Positions 42,152 to 51,976 of a stretch of 64,000 nucleotides of DNA are shown piece by piece (positions within the stretch are counted from its first letter, which is position 1; each line of letters starts with the position of its first letter). The DNA comes from Comamonas testosteroni. Lineage in GTDB: Bacteria; Pseudomonadota; Gammaproteobacteria; Burkholderiales; Burkholderiaceae_C. The stretch lies in contig NZ_KZ984457.1 of assembly GCF_003569915.1 (NCBI RefSeq), forward strand, positions 31,970 to 95,969, written 5' to 3'. Under the pieces are notes generated by a model. The model was given only the letters and a program-made list of their open reading frames with translations. It searched no databases and was not told the origin of the DNA. The position numbers were made by a program, and so were the translations under genes.

Positions 42152-44077
42152 ATGCACCGACAACAACAACTGAGCCGGTATTTTGACCAGTCCAGCCAAC
42201 CCACCGCGTTGATAGAAAGCAACGGCAATGTGCTGTATTCCAACAGCGCATTTGCCCAGTGGGTCAGAACCATTCACGTCAACACAGGCATCAACCTGCT
42301 TGTGGATGTGGCCGCATTTCAGGTTCGCGTGCGCCAGTGCCTGGATGAGGACCGCCTGAGCGCGTATGACGACGTAGAACTCAGCCACCGGCTGGAGTTT
42401 CATCCCATGGAACTCATCAACGAGTCCGGGGCGTTTGTGCGCGTCGCCAAGTGCATTGCACTGCCGCGAATGCATGCGCAGCACCCCGGGGGCTTCGGCC
42501 ATGCTCCCGACATGCCGGACTTCCGGGGCATTGTGGACTATCTGCCCTTGAACCTATGGGCTTGCAGCCTCAAGGGCGAGGTGTTCTGGACCAATCGCAC
42601 TTCCGACCTTTTCACCTACGGCAAAGACGAGTTCATTGACCTGAGCAACACCAGGTTCGTCAGCAAAATCCACCCGGACGATCTGCTGCACACCACCACG
42701 CAGTACTCCAAAGCCATGGTGGACGGCAAACCCACCTCGTTTCGCTATCGACTGCGCGAGCACACGGGACAGTACTACTGGTTCCTGTTCAGTGCCGCAC
42801 CCGTGATGGATGAGCAGGGCCAGGTGAAGTACTGGGCTGGCTCCAGCGTCAACATTGATGCACTTGTCAAAGTGGAAGAACAGCTCAAGGCACATATCGA
42901 AAGACTGTCTGCACAGAAGGAGCGCCTGCAATCGAGGCTGCGTGATGCCCATGGTCTGCTCGCGAATATGCAGAAGGTGGATTTAGTCGCCCATCTGGCA
43001 GGTGGCGTGGCCCATGACCTGAACAATCTGCTGTTCGTCATGGGCATCAATCTGGGCACGCTGAGAAAGCGGGTGCAGGATCAGGCGCTGCTGGAGAACA
43101 TCCAGTCCGTGCGTGACTGCGTCAAAAAGGCAGCTCGCCTGTCCTCCCAACTCTCGGGCTTTAGCGGCCGCATGCCCCAGAACGCAACCACCTTCAACCC
43201 TGCCGTTGCCTTTGAAGACCTGCACAGCCTGCTCAGACAGGCCGTGGGAGCCGAGGTCTCGTTCAGCATGGAGGTGGCACAGGACCTGCACAACATTCAC
43301 GTGGACAAGACCTACCTGGAGAACGCCCTCATCAATCTGGCCATCAACGCGCGCGATGCCGTGGAGGGACGTGGGCGCATCACGGTCAAGATCGCCAACC
43401 GCAGCACGCATTTCGATGGCCAGGAGAATGCCTATGTCGTCTTCAGTGTCGAGGATGATGGCAGCGGCATGAGCCCCGAAGTTCAGGAGCGTATCTTCGA
43501 GCCCTTCTTCACCACCAAGGCACCGGGCAAGGGGACCGGCCTGGGTCTGGTCATGGTCAAGACCTTTGTCGAGAATTCGCAAGGCTATCTGGAAGTCAGC
43601 TCCACACCCAACCAGGGCACTTGCATCTCCATCTATATCCCTCAAAGCGGTCTGGCGCCCAATGACACGGCGAACAGCGAAGGCATGATCGTCGGCGGCC
43701 GGGAGACTGTGCTGCTGGTGGAAGACAACGATGCCGTGCGCCAGACACTGGCCAGCTTCCTCTTCGAGCTTGGCTATGAAATCAGCACATCCTTCAGCCA
43801 TGAGCATGCGATCATGATGCTGTCCAGCGGACTGAAGGCCGATCTCGTTCTTTCCGACATCAAAATGCCCGGCAAGAAGACGGCCCTGGATTTGATTCAG
43901 TACATCGAAACCCACGACCGCAACCCCATCATCTTTGCCACAGGCTATTCCGCAGAAATCGCCATCAAGGAAGGCTTGATCGACGGCAGATACCCCGTCA
44001 TGTTCAAGCCTTTTTCAGTGGAAGAACTGGCTGTGAAGGTGCGCTCCGTGCTGGACGCCAAGCCTCGCAAGGATTGA
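42152..44077 (+). CDS. Hybrid sensor histidine kinase with PAS domain and C-terminal receiver
   Basis: Cytoplasmic protein of 641 residues, no membrane segment. Residues about 10-110 are PAS-like, 125-240 a second PAS/PAC ([21 protein letters not shown] region, [24 protein letters not shown]), then a coiled segment and the H-box [15 protein letters not shown] with the phospho-accepting His. The ATPase domain has [26 protein letters not shown] and [14 protein letters not shown]. The C-terminal receiver has LLVEDNDAV, phospho-acceptor VLSDIKMPG and MFKPFS. No separate response regulator is adjacent, so its output partner is unknown. Confidence 0.92.
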   Translation: MHRQQQLSRYFDQSSQPTALIESNGNVLYSNSAFAQWVRTIHVNTGINLLVDVAAFQVRVRQCLDEDRLSAYDDVELSHRLEFHPMELINESGAFVRVAKCIALPRMHAQHPGGFGHAPDMPDFRGIVDYLPLNLWACSLKGEVFWTNRTSDLFTYGKDEFIDLSNTRFVSKIHPDDLLHTTTQYSKAMVDGKPTSFRYRLREHTGQYYWFLFSAAPVMDEQGQVKYWAGSSVNIDALVKVEEQLKAHIERLSAQKERLQSRLRDAHGLLANMQKVDLVAHLAGGVAHDLNNLLFVMGINLGTLRKRVQDQALLENIQSVRDCVKKAARLSSQLSGFSGRMPQNATTFNPAVAFEDLHSLLRQAVGAEVSFSMEVAQDLHNIHVDKTYLENALINLAINARDAVEGRGRITVKIANRSTHFDGQENAYVVFSVEDDGSGMSPEVQERIFEPFFTTKAPGKGTGLGLVMVKTFVENSQGYLEVSSTPNQGTCISIYIPQSGLAPNDTANSEGMIVGGRETVLLVEDNDAVRQTLASFLFELGYEISTSFSHEHAIMMLSSGLKADLVLSDIKMPGKKTALDLIQYIETHDRNPIIFATGYSAEIAIKEGLIDGRYPVMFKPFSVEELAVKVRSVLDAKPRKD

Positions 44078-44096
44078 AGCAGGCAGAGGCAAGGCC

Positions 44097-44966
44097 CTAG
44101 CCTTTGCTACGCCCGAACAGGCGGCGGTAGCGTGATGGCAAGTCCTGCATGCGCATCATGATGGGCAGGTCTGCGGTGTTGAAGTCGCTGTCCCAGGCGG
44201 GCGCACCCAACACCTTGGCACCAGCGCGCAAATAGCCCTGAATCAACGCAGGCGGCTCCACCTTGAGCGAGTCCGCTGAGACATCGCTGATATGGGCCAG
44301 CTCTTCGGGCAAGGCCACACGGGGGCGAACCTGCAATTCAGGCTCGGCCAGATGACTTTGACGCAACTGCTGCCAGATGCGTGCCGGGCCTTCGCCATGC
44401 GCCAGACCAGGGTACTGCATGGGAATGCTGGCGCAGCCCACCATGGCTTCAAGCTGGTTGCGCTGCATGAATTCGGCCAGAGCGCCCCAGAGCGCCAGAA
44501 TCACGCCACCCTGGCGGTGCTCGGCATGCACGCAGCTGCGGCCCAGCTCCACCGTCCTGTCACGCCAGGCGTTGATGGGGCTGAGGTCAAATTCCTGGTC
44601 GCTGTACAAGCCACCCGCTCGCTGAGCCTGTGCGGGAGTGAGCAGCCGGTAAGTACCGATGACCTTGTCTTGATCTTCGTCGCAGATCATCAGGTGCTCG
44701 CAGAAGTCGTCAAACACATCGATGTCGTGGCCAGGAACCGGCGTCTGCAGCAGCGCGCCCATTTCTTCGGCAAACACCTGGTAGCGCAGGCGCTGGGCCT
44801 GGCGAACTTCATCAAGGTGCCTCGCCCAGCGCACCTGCAGGCGCAAAGCGGGCGCCGCCGCGGCAATCGGGCCGGGGCGAGAAGAAAGCGCAAGCCCGGG
44901 AGACTGTGACGTGGTCGTGATGGCTGCCACGTTGCTCAGTGCATCAAGGATCTCGGGATGCCTCAT
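44097..44966 (-). CDS. olsB: OlsB-like N-acyltransferase (ornithine lipid synthesis, first step)
   Basis: GNAT-fold protein of 290 residues from ATG 44966, which has a strong ribosome site (GGAGAGGAAAG). OlsB moves a 3-hydroxyacyl chain from ACP to ornithine to form lyso-ornithine lipid. Matching pieces: VRQAQRLRYQVFAEEMGA, DIDVFDDFCEHLMI, VIGTYRLLTPAQAQRAGG, SDQEFDLSP, VELGRSCVHAEHRQG and MVGCASIPM. The second-step gene olsA is not adjacent. It converges on the histidine kinase gene with 19 bases between stops. Confidence 0.82.
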   Translation of the reverse strand: MRHPEILDALSNVAAITTTSQSPGLALSSRPGPIAAAAPALRLQVRWARHLDEVRQAQRLRYQVFAEEMGALLQTPVPGHDIDVFDDFCEHLMICDEDQDKVIGTYRLLTPAQAQRAGGLYSDQEFDLSPINAWRDRTVELGRSCVHAEHRQGGVILALWGALAEFMQRNQLEAMVGCASIPMQYPGLAHGEGPARIWQQLRQSHLAEPELQVRPRVALPEELAHISDVSADSLKVEPPALIQGYLRAGAKVLGAPAWDSDFNTADLPIMMRMQDLPSRYRRLFGRSKG

Positions 44967-45061
44967 ATCGCTTTCCTCTCCATATTGGACGCAGTCGGCG
45001 GCCTGCCTGTGCCACACGGTATGTCTGCGTGCCCATATTTTGGAAAATGCAAATGAAGACT

Positions 45062-45096
45062 GCGCGTCATTTTGATGACGATTGCATGACACGCGC
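45062..45096. promoter_or_regulatory. Inverted repeat upstream of the olsB-like gene
   Basis: GCGCGTCAT (45062-45070) and ATGACACGCGC (45086-45096) form an interrupted inverted repeat about 95 bases before the olsB-like start. It could be an operator. The protein that would bind it is unknown. Confidence 0.35.
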
Positions 45097-45103
45097 CCAT
45101 GTA

Positions 45104-45132
45104 AAAAGCGCAGCCCTAAGCTGCGCTTTTTT
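45104..45132. terminator. Rho-independent terminator of the liv-type operon
   Basis: AAAAGCGCAGC (45104-45114) pairs with GCTGCGCTTTT (45120-45130) around a five-base loop, with A and T tracts on either side, so it can work in both directions. It lies 18 bases after the livF stop on the minus strand and separates that operon from the olsB-like gene. Confidence 0.88.
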
Positions 45133-45149
45133 GCTGAGATTCAGGCGCT

Positions 45150-45899
45150 CTACACGGTCTCGTCCACTTTCTTGTTGCCCATGCCCAGATAGGTTTCGAT
45201 GATGCGCCTGTCGTTGAGCAAATCCTTGGCTGCGCCCGTCAGCGCCACGGCGCCCATCTCCAGCACATAGGCGCGGTCTGCCACCTTGAGCGCGGCGCGG
45301 GCATTCTGCTCAACCAGCAGCACGGACACACCGTGGTTGCGCAAACTGGCAACGACCTGCAGCACCTCTTTGACGATCAGCGGTGCCAGGCCCAGCGAAG
45401 GCTCGTCGAGCATCAGCAGGCGGGGCTTGGCCATCAGCGCACGGCCAATGGCCAGCATCTGGCGCTCACCACCCGACAGCGTGGACGCCATCTGCGCACG
45501 CCGCTCTTTCAGGCGCGGAAAGATGGCGAAGACCTCCTCCATGCGCCCACTCTGGTCACGCTGGCCTTTGCGCCACAGCGAAAAGCCGCCCAGCAGCAGA
45601 TTGTCTTCCACCGACATTTCGCCAAACAGTTCACGCTTTTCTGGCACCAGCCCCACGCCGCGCGCCACCAGCGCTTCAACCGAAGGTTTGGCAACGCGTT
45701 GACCGTCCAGCCAGATCTCGCCCTTGCTGGGCAGCAGCCCCATGGCCGCTGACAGCAACGTGGTTTTGCCCGCGCCATTGGGGCCAATCACGGTCACGAT
45801 CTCGCCAGTGCCTACATTCAGATCCACCTGATGCACCGCCTCCACCGGGCCGTAGGAAACGCTGAGCCCGCGCAGATCCAGCAAGTTGGTATTGCTCAT
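45150..45899 (-). CDS. livF: Branched-chain amino acid type ABC ATPase, LivF
   Basis: ATP-binding protein of 249 residues. Walker A GPNGAGKTT, signature TLSGGERQMLAIGRAL, Walker B LLMLDEPSLGLAP, H-loop LLVEQNARAAL; the LivF-specific start LDLRGLSVSYGPVEAVHQV is present. The start overlaps the livM-livG fusion stop by 4 bases. Last gene of livK-livH-livMG-livF. Confidence 0.93.
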   Translation of the reverse strand: MSNTNLLDLRGLSVSYGPVEAVHQVDLNVGTGEIVTVIGPNGAGKTTLLSAAMGLLPSKGEIWLDGQRVAKPSVEALVARGVGLVPEKRELFGEMSVEDNLLLGGFSLWRKGQRDQSGRMEEVFAIFPRLKERRAQMASTLSGGERQMLAIGRALMAKPRLLMLDEPSLGLAPLIVKEVLQVVASLRNHGVSVLLVEQNARAALKVADRAYVLEMGAVALTGAAKDLLNDRRIIETYLGMGNKKVDETV

Positions 45900-47785
45900 G
45901 CTGCAGCCTCCTCATCGTCGCCACCGCCCAGATAGGCATCGAGCACGCGCTTGTTGACCTGAATCTCAGCAGGCGAGCCTGCAGCGATCACAGTGCCGAA
46001 CTCCAGCACGGTGATGCGGTCTGCCAGGTTCATCACAAACTCCATATCGTGCTCCACCACCAGAATGCCCAGGCCTTCGGCCCGCAACTGGCGCAGAAGA
46101 TCGGCCAGCGCCTGCTTTTCGAGGTGGCGCAGGCCTGCTGCAGGCTCGTCCAGCAGCAGCACCGATGGGCGGCTGGCCAGTGCTCGCGCGATTTCCACAA
46201 TGCGCTGCTGGCCCAGAGCCAGCGATGCCGCAGGCACATCCGCAAAAGCGCCCAGACCGCAGCGCTCAATCTGCTTGCGCGCTTCGTCCAGCAAGGCGGC
46301 TTCCTCATGCCTGTCCATACGCAGCATGGAAGCCAGCCAGCCCTTGTGAGCACGCTGATGCGCGCCCAGCGCCACGTTTTCCAGCACCGAGCGCTGGCCC
46401 AGCAGGCGTACATGCTGGAAAGTGCGGCTCATGCCCAGCGCAGCAAAACGGCGCGCTGGAGCATCGCCCATGACCTGACCCTGAATCTGCACCTTGCCTT
46501 CGGTGGGGAAGTCCACGCCCGAGATCATGTTGAAGAAAGTGCTCTTGCCAGCGCCATTGGGGCCGATCAGCGCATGCACTTCTCCGGCCTTGAGATCCAT
46601 GGATACATCGTTATTGGCCACCAGTCCGCCAAATCTCTTGGTGACATGCTCTGCATTCAATAGCACCGAGCCAGCTGCAGGCAGTGGGTGCTGATCCAGC
46701 GCCTTGGGCTCAGCCTTGATTTTTTTCTCAGACTGGCGAATCAGTCCTGCCGTCAGGTGCTGCAAAGTCGGCCACAGGCCCTGCGCAAAACGCTGCAGCA
46801 CCAGCACCATCAACGCACCAAACACAATGATTTCAAAGTTGCCATTGCTGCCCAGCAGCGCGGGCAGGATGTCCTGCAGCTTTTCCTTGAGCATGGTGAT
46901 GATGGTGGCACCCAGCACCGCGCCCCACAGGTGGCCCGCGCCGCCCACCACGGCCATGAACAGGTATTCAATGCCGATGTTCAGGTTGAAAGGCGCAGGG
47001 CTGACAAAGCGCTGCATATGCGCATACAACCATCCCGAAAGAGTCGCCAGCAAAGCCGCCAGCACAAACAGCTTGACGCGATAGCGGGCCGTGTTGATGC
47101 CCATGGATTCCGCCATGACCTGCCCACCCTTGAGCGAGCGAATGGCTCTCCCTTCACGCGAATCGAGCAGGTTGTGCAGCAGCCACATGGCCAGCAGCAT
47201 GACCACCCAGATCACCACACCCATGGTGCGCGAGGAAGACAGATCGAGCCCGGCAATCCTGATGGCCGGAATGCCGGTCATCCCGGTCTGACCGCCCAGA
47301 AACTGCATATTGCCGAACAGGTAATACAGGCTTAGCCCCCAGGCAATGGTGCAAAGCGGCAGATAGTGCCCCTGCAGCTTGACAGTCACCGAACCCAGCA
47401 CCCAGGCCACTACAAACGTTATCAAAAAGCCTAGCAGCAAGCCCAGCCAAGGCAAGCCTTGCATGCCAAATACACCGCCCAATGCCTGCACAGCTACGGG
47501 CGATGTGCAGACCCAGGCCGTGGCATAGGCACCCACGCCCACAAATGCGGCCTGACCAAACGAAGTCATGCCGCCCACGCCGGTGAGCATGACCAGACCC
47601 AGCGCCACCATCGAATACAGGCCGATGTAGCACAGCAAAACGATGGTGAAGTCCGGCAGAAAATTCCAGCTCAGCGCCAGCAGCACAATGGCGATGGCGG
47701 TCAGCATGCGAGCGCTGATCAGGCCACGAGGCGCAGCTTGCTTGGCAGGCGCAGAAGCCGCTTGAGAAGACACGGGCGCGCTCAT
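45896..47785 (-). CDS. Fused LivM permease and LivG ATPase
   Basis: Single polypeptide of 629 residues joining two transporter subunits that are usually separate. Residues 1-340 are a LivM permease (FTIVLLCYIGLYSMVALGLVMLTGVGGMTSFGQAAFVG, GLSLYYLFGNMQFLGGQTGMTGIP). After a charged linker (SEKKIKAEPKALDQHPLP) residues 365-620 are LivG: Walker A GPNGAGKST, signature SLALGQQRIVEIARAL, Walker B VLLLDEPAAGL, HDM motif VVEHDMEFVM. It overlaps livH by 4 bases. Fusions of this kind occur in Burkholderiales. Confidence 0.93.
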   Translation of the reverse strand: MSAPVSSQAASAPAKQAAPRGLISARMLTAIAIVLLALSWNFLPDFTIVLLCYIGLYSMVALGLVMLTGVGGMTSFGQAAFVGVGAYATAWVCTSPVAVQALGGVFGMQGLPWLGLLLGFLITFVVAWVLGSVTVKLQGHYLPLCTIAWGLSLYYLFGNMQFLGGQTGMTGIPAIRIAGLDLSSSRTMGVVIWVVMLLAMWLLHNLLDSREGRAIRSLKGGQVMAESMGINTARYRVKLFVLAALLATLSGWLYAHMQRFVSPAPFNLNIGIEYLFMAVVGGAGHLWGAVLGATIITMLKEKLQDILPALLGSNGNFEIIVFGALMVLVLQRFAQGLWPTLQHLTAGLIRQSEKKIKAEPKALDQHPLPAAGSVLLNAEHVTKRFGGLVANNDVSMDLKAGEVHALIGPNGAGKSTFFNMISGVDFPTEGKVQIQGQVMGDAPARRFAALGMSRTFQHVRLLGQRSVLENVALGAHQRAHKGWLASMLRMDRHEEAALLDEARKQIERCGLGAFADVPAASLALGQQRIVEIARALASRPSVLLLDEPAAGLRHLEKQALADLLRQLRAEGLGILVVEHDMEFVMNLADRITVLEFGTVIAAGSPAEIQVNKRVLDAYLGGGDDEEAAA

Positions 47786-48810
47786 TCTTCTTCCTCCACA
47801 TGATGGCTGTTACGCGAGCGCCACCACAGCACAGGGATGATCAGGGTAAAGACCAGCACTTCCTTGTATGCGCTGGCCCAGAAGGACGAAAACGCTTCCA
47901 GCAAGCCCACCAGAACTGCTGCCGCCAGCGCCAGCGGATAACTGGCCAGACCGCCCACAATGGCCGCCACAAAGCCTTTGAGGCCGATCAGAAAGCCGGT
48001 GTCGTAATACACCGTGGCAAGCGGCGCGATCAGCAAGCCAGAAACCGCGCCAATCAGGGCTGCCAGTGCAAAGCTCACATCACCGGCCAGGCCCGTAGGA
48101 ATTCCCATCAGACGCGCACCCACACGGTTGATCGCCGTGGCGCGCAGCGCCTTGCCCACCATGGAGCGGCCAAAGAACACAAACAGCGCCAGCACCAGCG
48201 CAATGGCAACACCGACCACCACCAGAGACTGGCCGGAAATCGAAATATCACCAAGCTGGAAAGACGCTTCGGAAAACGCCGGCGTGCGCGAGCCTTCGGC
48301 GCCAAAGAAAACCAGCCCCAGCCCCACCAATACGCCGTGCATGGCTACAGAAACAATGAGCAAGCTGAGCACTGTGGCATTGGCCAGCGGGCGATAGACC
48401 AGGCGATACATCAGCGGCCCCATGGGCGTGATGATGGCCAGTGTGGTCAGGGCCTGCAGCATCAGCGACTGCGGGCGCATCACATAGGCCAGCAAAAAGG
48501 CCAGGCCCGGTGCCAGCACAGTCCAGAACAGCGAAGCAGGCCAGCTGACTTCGCGGCCTGTGAACGAGCGAAAGATATCGATCACCAGTACCGCAGCCGC
48601 CAGCGCCAGCAGCAGCCACAGCGTGGATGGCAGATGCTTGGTCTGCATCATGGCCAGCGTCAGCGCGCCAAAGGAAACAAACTCACCCTGCGGGATGAAA
48701 ATCACGCGGGTTACCGAAAAAACGAGCACCAGAGCCACTGCCAGCAGCCCATAAATGGCTCCATTGACAATGCCATCCTGCCCCAGCAGCAAGGCGATCT
48801 GCAGATCCAT
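47782..48810 (-). CDS. livH: Branched-chain amino acid type ABC permease, LivH
   Basis: Inner-membrane permease of 342 residues, somewhat longer than the usual 290-310. N-terminus DGIVNGAIYGLLAVALVLVFSVTRVIFIPQGEFVSFGALTL is typical (key pieces: GAIYGLLAV, IPQGEF). It overlaps the fused livM-livG gene by 4 bases and lies 92 bases downstream of the receptor gene. Confidence 0.92.
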   Translation of the reverse strand: MDLQIALLLGQDGIVNGAIYGLLAVALVLVFSVTRVIFIPQGEFVSFGALTLAMMQTKHLPSTLWLLLALAAAVLVIDIFRSFTGREVSWPASLFWTVLAPGLAFLLAYVMRPQSLMLQALTTLAIITPMGPLMYRLVYRPLANATVLSLLIVSVAMHGVLVGLGLVFFGAEGSRTPAFSEASFQLGDISISGQSLVVVGVAIALVLALFVFFGRSMVGKALRATAINRVGARLMGIPTGLAGDVSFALAALIGAVSGLLIAPLATVYYDTGFLIGLKGFVAAIVGGLASYPLALAAAVLVGLLEAFSSFWASAYKEVLVFTLIIPVLWWRSRNSHHVEEEE

Positions 48811-48902
48811 GGTCGAAACTTTCGCTAAAGCCGCCCGCAGCCCACCCTGCCCTGAAGCGCAGACGGCCTCAGGCAGAGCAGATCATCGCGGGCGCAATGG
48901 AC

Positions 48903-50051
48903 TTAGGGCTGGTACTTCCAGGTACCGTTTTCGATCTTGACCATCACCACACCGTTCTGGATGCCCAGATGGTCTGTGGGCGACATGGTGAATACGCCAT
49001 GCGCACCAGCCACGTTAGTGGTCTTTTCCAGCGAGTCACGCAGCGCCGTGCGGAACTCGGCGGTTCCGGGCTGCCCCTTCTTCAGCGCTTCGGGCACAGC
49101 CGCTTCCAGCACCTTGCCGGCATCCCAGGTGTGGGCACCAAAGGTCGCTGCACTGCCCTTGCCGTACTTGGCTTCATAGGCGTCCACATAAGCCACCGAT
49201 GTCTTCTTCACAGGGTGCGCTTCTGGCAACTGATGGGCCACCAGCACAGGTCCAGCGGGCAGCAGCGTGCCTTCCACGTCCTTGCCGCCCACACGCAGGA
49301 AGTCCGCATTGGCTACGCCGTGGGTCTGGTAGTACTTGCCCTTGTAGCCACGCTCCTTGAGCGTCTTCTCGGGCAGAGCTGCGGGAGTGCCGGAACCTGC
49401 GACCAGCACGGCATCAGGCTTGGCGCCCATGATCTTCAGAGCCTGGCCGGTCACCGAAGTGTCAGTACGTGAGAAAGCTTCAGTGGCGACGAGCTTGATG
49501 CCCTTGGCTTCGGCAGACTTCTTGAACTCCTGCAGCCAGCCTTCGCCATACGCATCATTGAAACCGATGAAGCCCACGGTCTTCACACCGCTCTTGGCCA
49601 TGTGATCGACGATGGCGCCAGCCATCATGCTGTCGTTCTGAGGGGTCTTGAAGACCCACTTCTTCTTGTCGTCCATGGGCGTGATGATGCGCGCAGAAGC
49701 GCCCAGCGTGATCATGGGCGTCTTGTTCTCAGCCACCACGTCGATCATGGCCAGCGAGTTGGGCGTGGTGCTGGAGCCGATGATGATGTCGGCCTTGTTT
49801 TCGCTGATCAGCTTGCGGGTGTTGGAGACAGCGGCCGTGGTGTCGGAGGCATCATCCAGAATGACGTAATTGACCTTCTGACCACCCATGGTCTGGGGCA
49901 TCAAGGCCACCGTGTTTTTCTCGGGGATGCCCAGCGAGGCAGCGGGGCCAGTGGCGGAGACCACCACGCCGACCGTGATGTCGGCCAGTGCCGTGCCCCA
50001 TACGGTGGCCAGAGCCGCAGCCACCAGACCCAGTTTTGCAATGCGCTTCAT
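48903..50051 (-). CDS. Leu/Ile/Val-type ABC periplasmic receptor (LivK-like)
   Basis: Protein of 382 residues from ATG 50051, preceded by GGAGAC. Signal peptide MKRIAKLGLVAAALATVWGTALA; mature part ITVGVVVSATGPAASLGIPEKN, then the bilobed type I fold (VNYVILDDASDTTAAVSNTRKLI). Proteins of this subfamily bind aromatic or aliphatic acids as well as amino acids. The location beside the paa genes makes an aromatic acid such as phenylacetate a reasonable guess, not a demonstrated one. Confidence 0.88.
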   Translation of the reverse strand: MKRIAKLGLVAAALATVWGTALADITVGVVVSATGPAASLGIPEKNTVALMPQTMGGQKVNYVILDDASDTTAAVSNTRKLISENKADIIIGSSTTPNSLAMIDVVAENKTPMITLGASARIITPMDDKKKWVFKTPQNDSMMAGAIVDHMAKSGVKTVGFIGFNDAYGEGWLQEFKKSAEAKGIKLVATEAFSRTDTSVTGQALKIMGAKPDAVLVAGSGTPAALPEKTLKERGYKGKYYQTHGVANADFLRVGGKDVEGTLLPAGPVLVAHQLPEAHPVKKTSVAYVDAYEAKYGKGSAATFGAHTWDAGKVLEAAVPEALKKGQPGTAEFRTALRDSLEKTTNVAGAHGVFTMSPTDHLGIQNGVVMVKIENGTWKYQP

Positions 50052-50195
50052 GTTTGTCTCCTTCAAGTGGTTCACACAAAAATCACTACTGCTACATCAC
50101 TGGATGGCGGCCTGCCTTGACATTGATTGCCGCTCTTGTATCCAGTGCCACACTCGGTACCTTCAGAGCACCGCAATTTATCTTGTTAACTAGTC

Positions 50196-50825
50196 TTACG
50201 CCAGCATTTTTTCCGCTTTGGAGCTTGGGGTTTTTACCTCCCCGATGCCTCCCATGAACAAATCCGTCACCAGCTGCGCCATATCTTCCTGATTCAGCGC
50301 GCCATCAGGCCTGAGCCAGGTGAACATCCAGTTCATCATGCCAAAAAGCAGCATGCTGATGGCCTTGGAAAGCCCTGCCTCATCCAGTTCCGGGCGCATC
50401 TGCGACAGCGTCGCGCTGAAATACGCCACCAGCGCACGCTCCTTGTCCAGCACCTGCTGGCGCTCTTGCTCGTTGAGATAACGCACGCTTTCCGTCAGCA
50501 CACGATGGGCATGGGCCGAAAGCGCATATTCCTCGACGAAGCGGCCAATCAGGCTGCGCATGCGCCGCTGTGCATCCATGCCGTTCTCAGCCTTGGCTTC
50601 CTGCTGCAAAGCCTGCAGGCGCGTCAGATGGGTGTCGCAGATCTCGAACAGCAGCGCGTATTTGTCACGAAAGTAGTGATAGATGGCGGGCTTGGAAAGC
50701 CCGCAAGCCTTTGCCACCTCATTCATGCTGGTCGCGGCATAGCCCTGGCGCGCAAACAGCTGCGCGGCCTGATTCAGGATGAATTCACGCTGATCCTCAT
50801 AACCTGCGGCGCGCCCTCTAGCCAT
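50196..50825 (-). CDS. paaR: TetR-family regulator, PaaR
   Basis: Repressor of 209 residues. N-terminal TetR helix-turn-helix: FILNQAAQLFARQGYAATSMNEVAKACGLSKPAIYHYFRDKYALLF (key pieces GYAATSMNEVA, GLSKPAIYHYF). The C-terminal ligand domain is of the type that binds phenylacetyl-CoA in PaaR proteins. Downstream of paaE and co-directional, and the palindrome in front of paaG is its likely operator. Confidence 0.87.
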   Translation of the reverse strand: MARGRAAGYEDQREFILNQAAQLFARQGYAATSMNEVAKACGLSKPAIYHYFRDKYALLFEICDTHLTRLQALQQEAKAENGMDAQRRMRSLIGRFVEEYALSAHAHRVLTESVRYLNEQERQQVLDKERALVAYFSATLSQMRPELDEAGLSKAISMLLFGMMNWMFTWLRPDGALNQEDMAQLVTDLFMGGIGEVKTPSSKAEKMLA

Positions 50826-50883
50826 GGCTCACCTCCCGCTGTGCATTGAAGATTTCGTGCTGTCTCATAGATATGCCAAGTGG

Positions 50884-51957
50884 TTAACGCTCATCAAACG
50901 ATAGCGTAACCGATGCACTCAGAGGGCGGCACTGGCAGGTCAGCACAAAGCCTTGCTCCACCTCCTGCGCATTGAGGGCGAAGTTGCGCTCCATCTCTAC
51001 CTTTCCATCAAGGCATTTGGCACGGCAGGTGCCGCAGACGCCTGAGGTGCAGGAGTAAGGCACTTCCAGCCCCGCCGCTTCAGCAGCCTGCAGCAGATTG
51101 TCGTGACCGGACTTGAAGGGGAAGTTGCGCGTCAGCCCGTCGCGGATCAGCGTGATCTGCGCGGCCTTGGCATCCTGCGCATATTGCTTCTTGACGGCAG
51201 CGCCTGCCGCAGGCAACACGCCAAAGCGCTCGATATGAATGCGCTCGGGCGGCACATTGCAGGCCAGCAAAGCGGCTTCCACCTCGTCATTCATCTGATA
51301 GGGGCCGCAGACAAAAACGGCATCGAGCTTGTGCACGGGTACCACGGCCTTGAGCAGCTGCTGCACCTTGGCCTGGTTCAGACGCCCCATATTGAGCGGA
51401 GCCTCGGTCTCCTCGCGCGAGAATACATGGTGCAGCACCAGCCGGGTCAGGTAACGATTCTTGAGGTCGTCCAGCTCTTCCTTGAACATGGTGGACTGCA
51501 GGCTGCGGTTGCCGTAGAGCAGCGTGAAGTGGCTGCCCGGCTCGCGCGCCAGCACGGTCTTGATGATGGACAGAATGGGCGTGATGCCGCTGCCACCCGC
51601 AATGGCCAGATAGCGGCGCTGCTCCGCCGCCTCCATAGGCACAAAGAAGCGGCCTTGCGGTGGCATGACCTGAATCTGGTCGCCCGCCTTGAGCTGCTCG
51701 TTGATCCAGGTCGAGAAAACACCTCCATCCACGCGGCGCACGCCGACGCGCAATTGCCCGTCATCGACTCCCGCGCAGATGGAGTAGCTGCGGCGCAGGT
51801 CCTGCCCGTCGATCTCGGTGCGCAAGGTCAGATACTGGCCCTGCGTGAAGGCAAACTGCTCGCGCAGCTCGGCGGGCACGTCAAAACTCACAATCGCAGC
51901 CTCGGCCGTATCGGGCTGCACGGAGCGCACCGTCAGGGGATAGAACAAGGTACTCAT
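50884..51957 (-). CDS. paaE: Phenylacetyl-CoA epoxidase reductase PaaE
   Basis: Reductase of 357 residues that passes electrons from NADPH to the PaaABC oxygenase. FAD/NAD domain with RRSYSICAG (FAD), GGSGITPILSI and LLYGNRS, then a C-terminal plant-type ferredoxin domain with the four Cys in PYSCTSGVCGTCRAKC and TCQCR. Encoded 19 bases after paaD. Confidence 0.96.
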   Translation of the reverse strand: MSTLFYPLTVRSVQPDTAEAAIVSFDVPAELREQFAFTQGQYLTLRTEIDGQDLRRSYSICAGVDDGQLRVGVRRVDGGVFSTWINEQLKAGDQIQVMPPQGRFFVPMEAAEQRRYLAIAGGSGITPILSIIKTVLAREPGSHFTLLYGNRSLQSTMFKEELDDLKNRYLTRLVLHHVFSREETEAPLNMGRLNQAKVQQLLKAVVPVHKLDAVFVCGPYQMNDEVEAALLACNVPPERIHIERFGVLPAAGAAVKKQYAQDAKAAQITLIRDGLTRNFPFKSGHDNLLQAAEAAGLEVPYSCTSGVCGTCRAKCLDGKVEMERNFALNAQEVEQGFVLTCQCRPLSASVTLSFDER

Positions 51958-51976
51958 CAGGACACCTCTGTCGCCG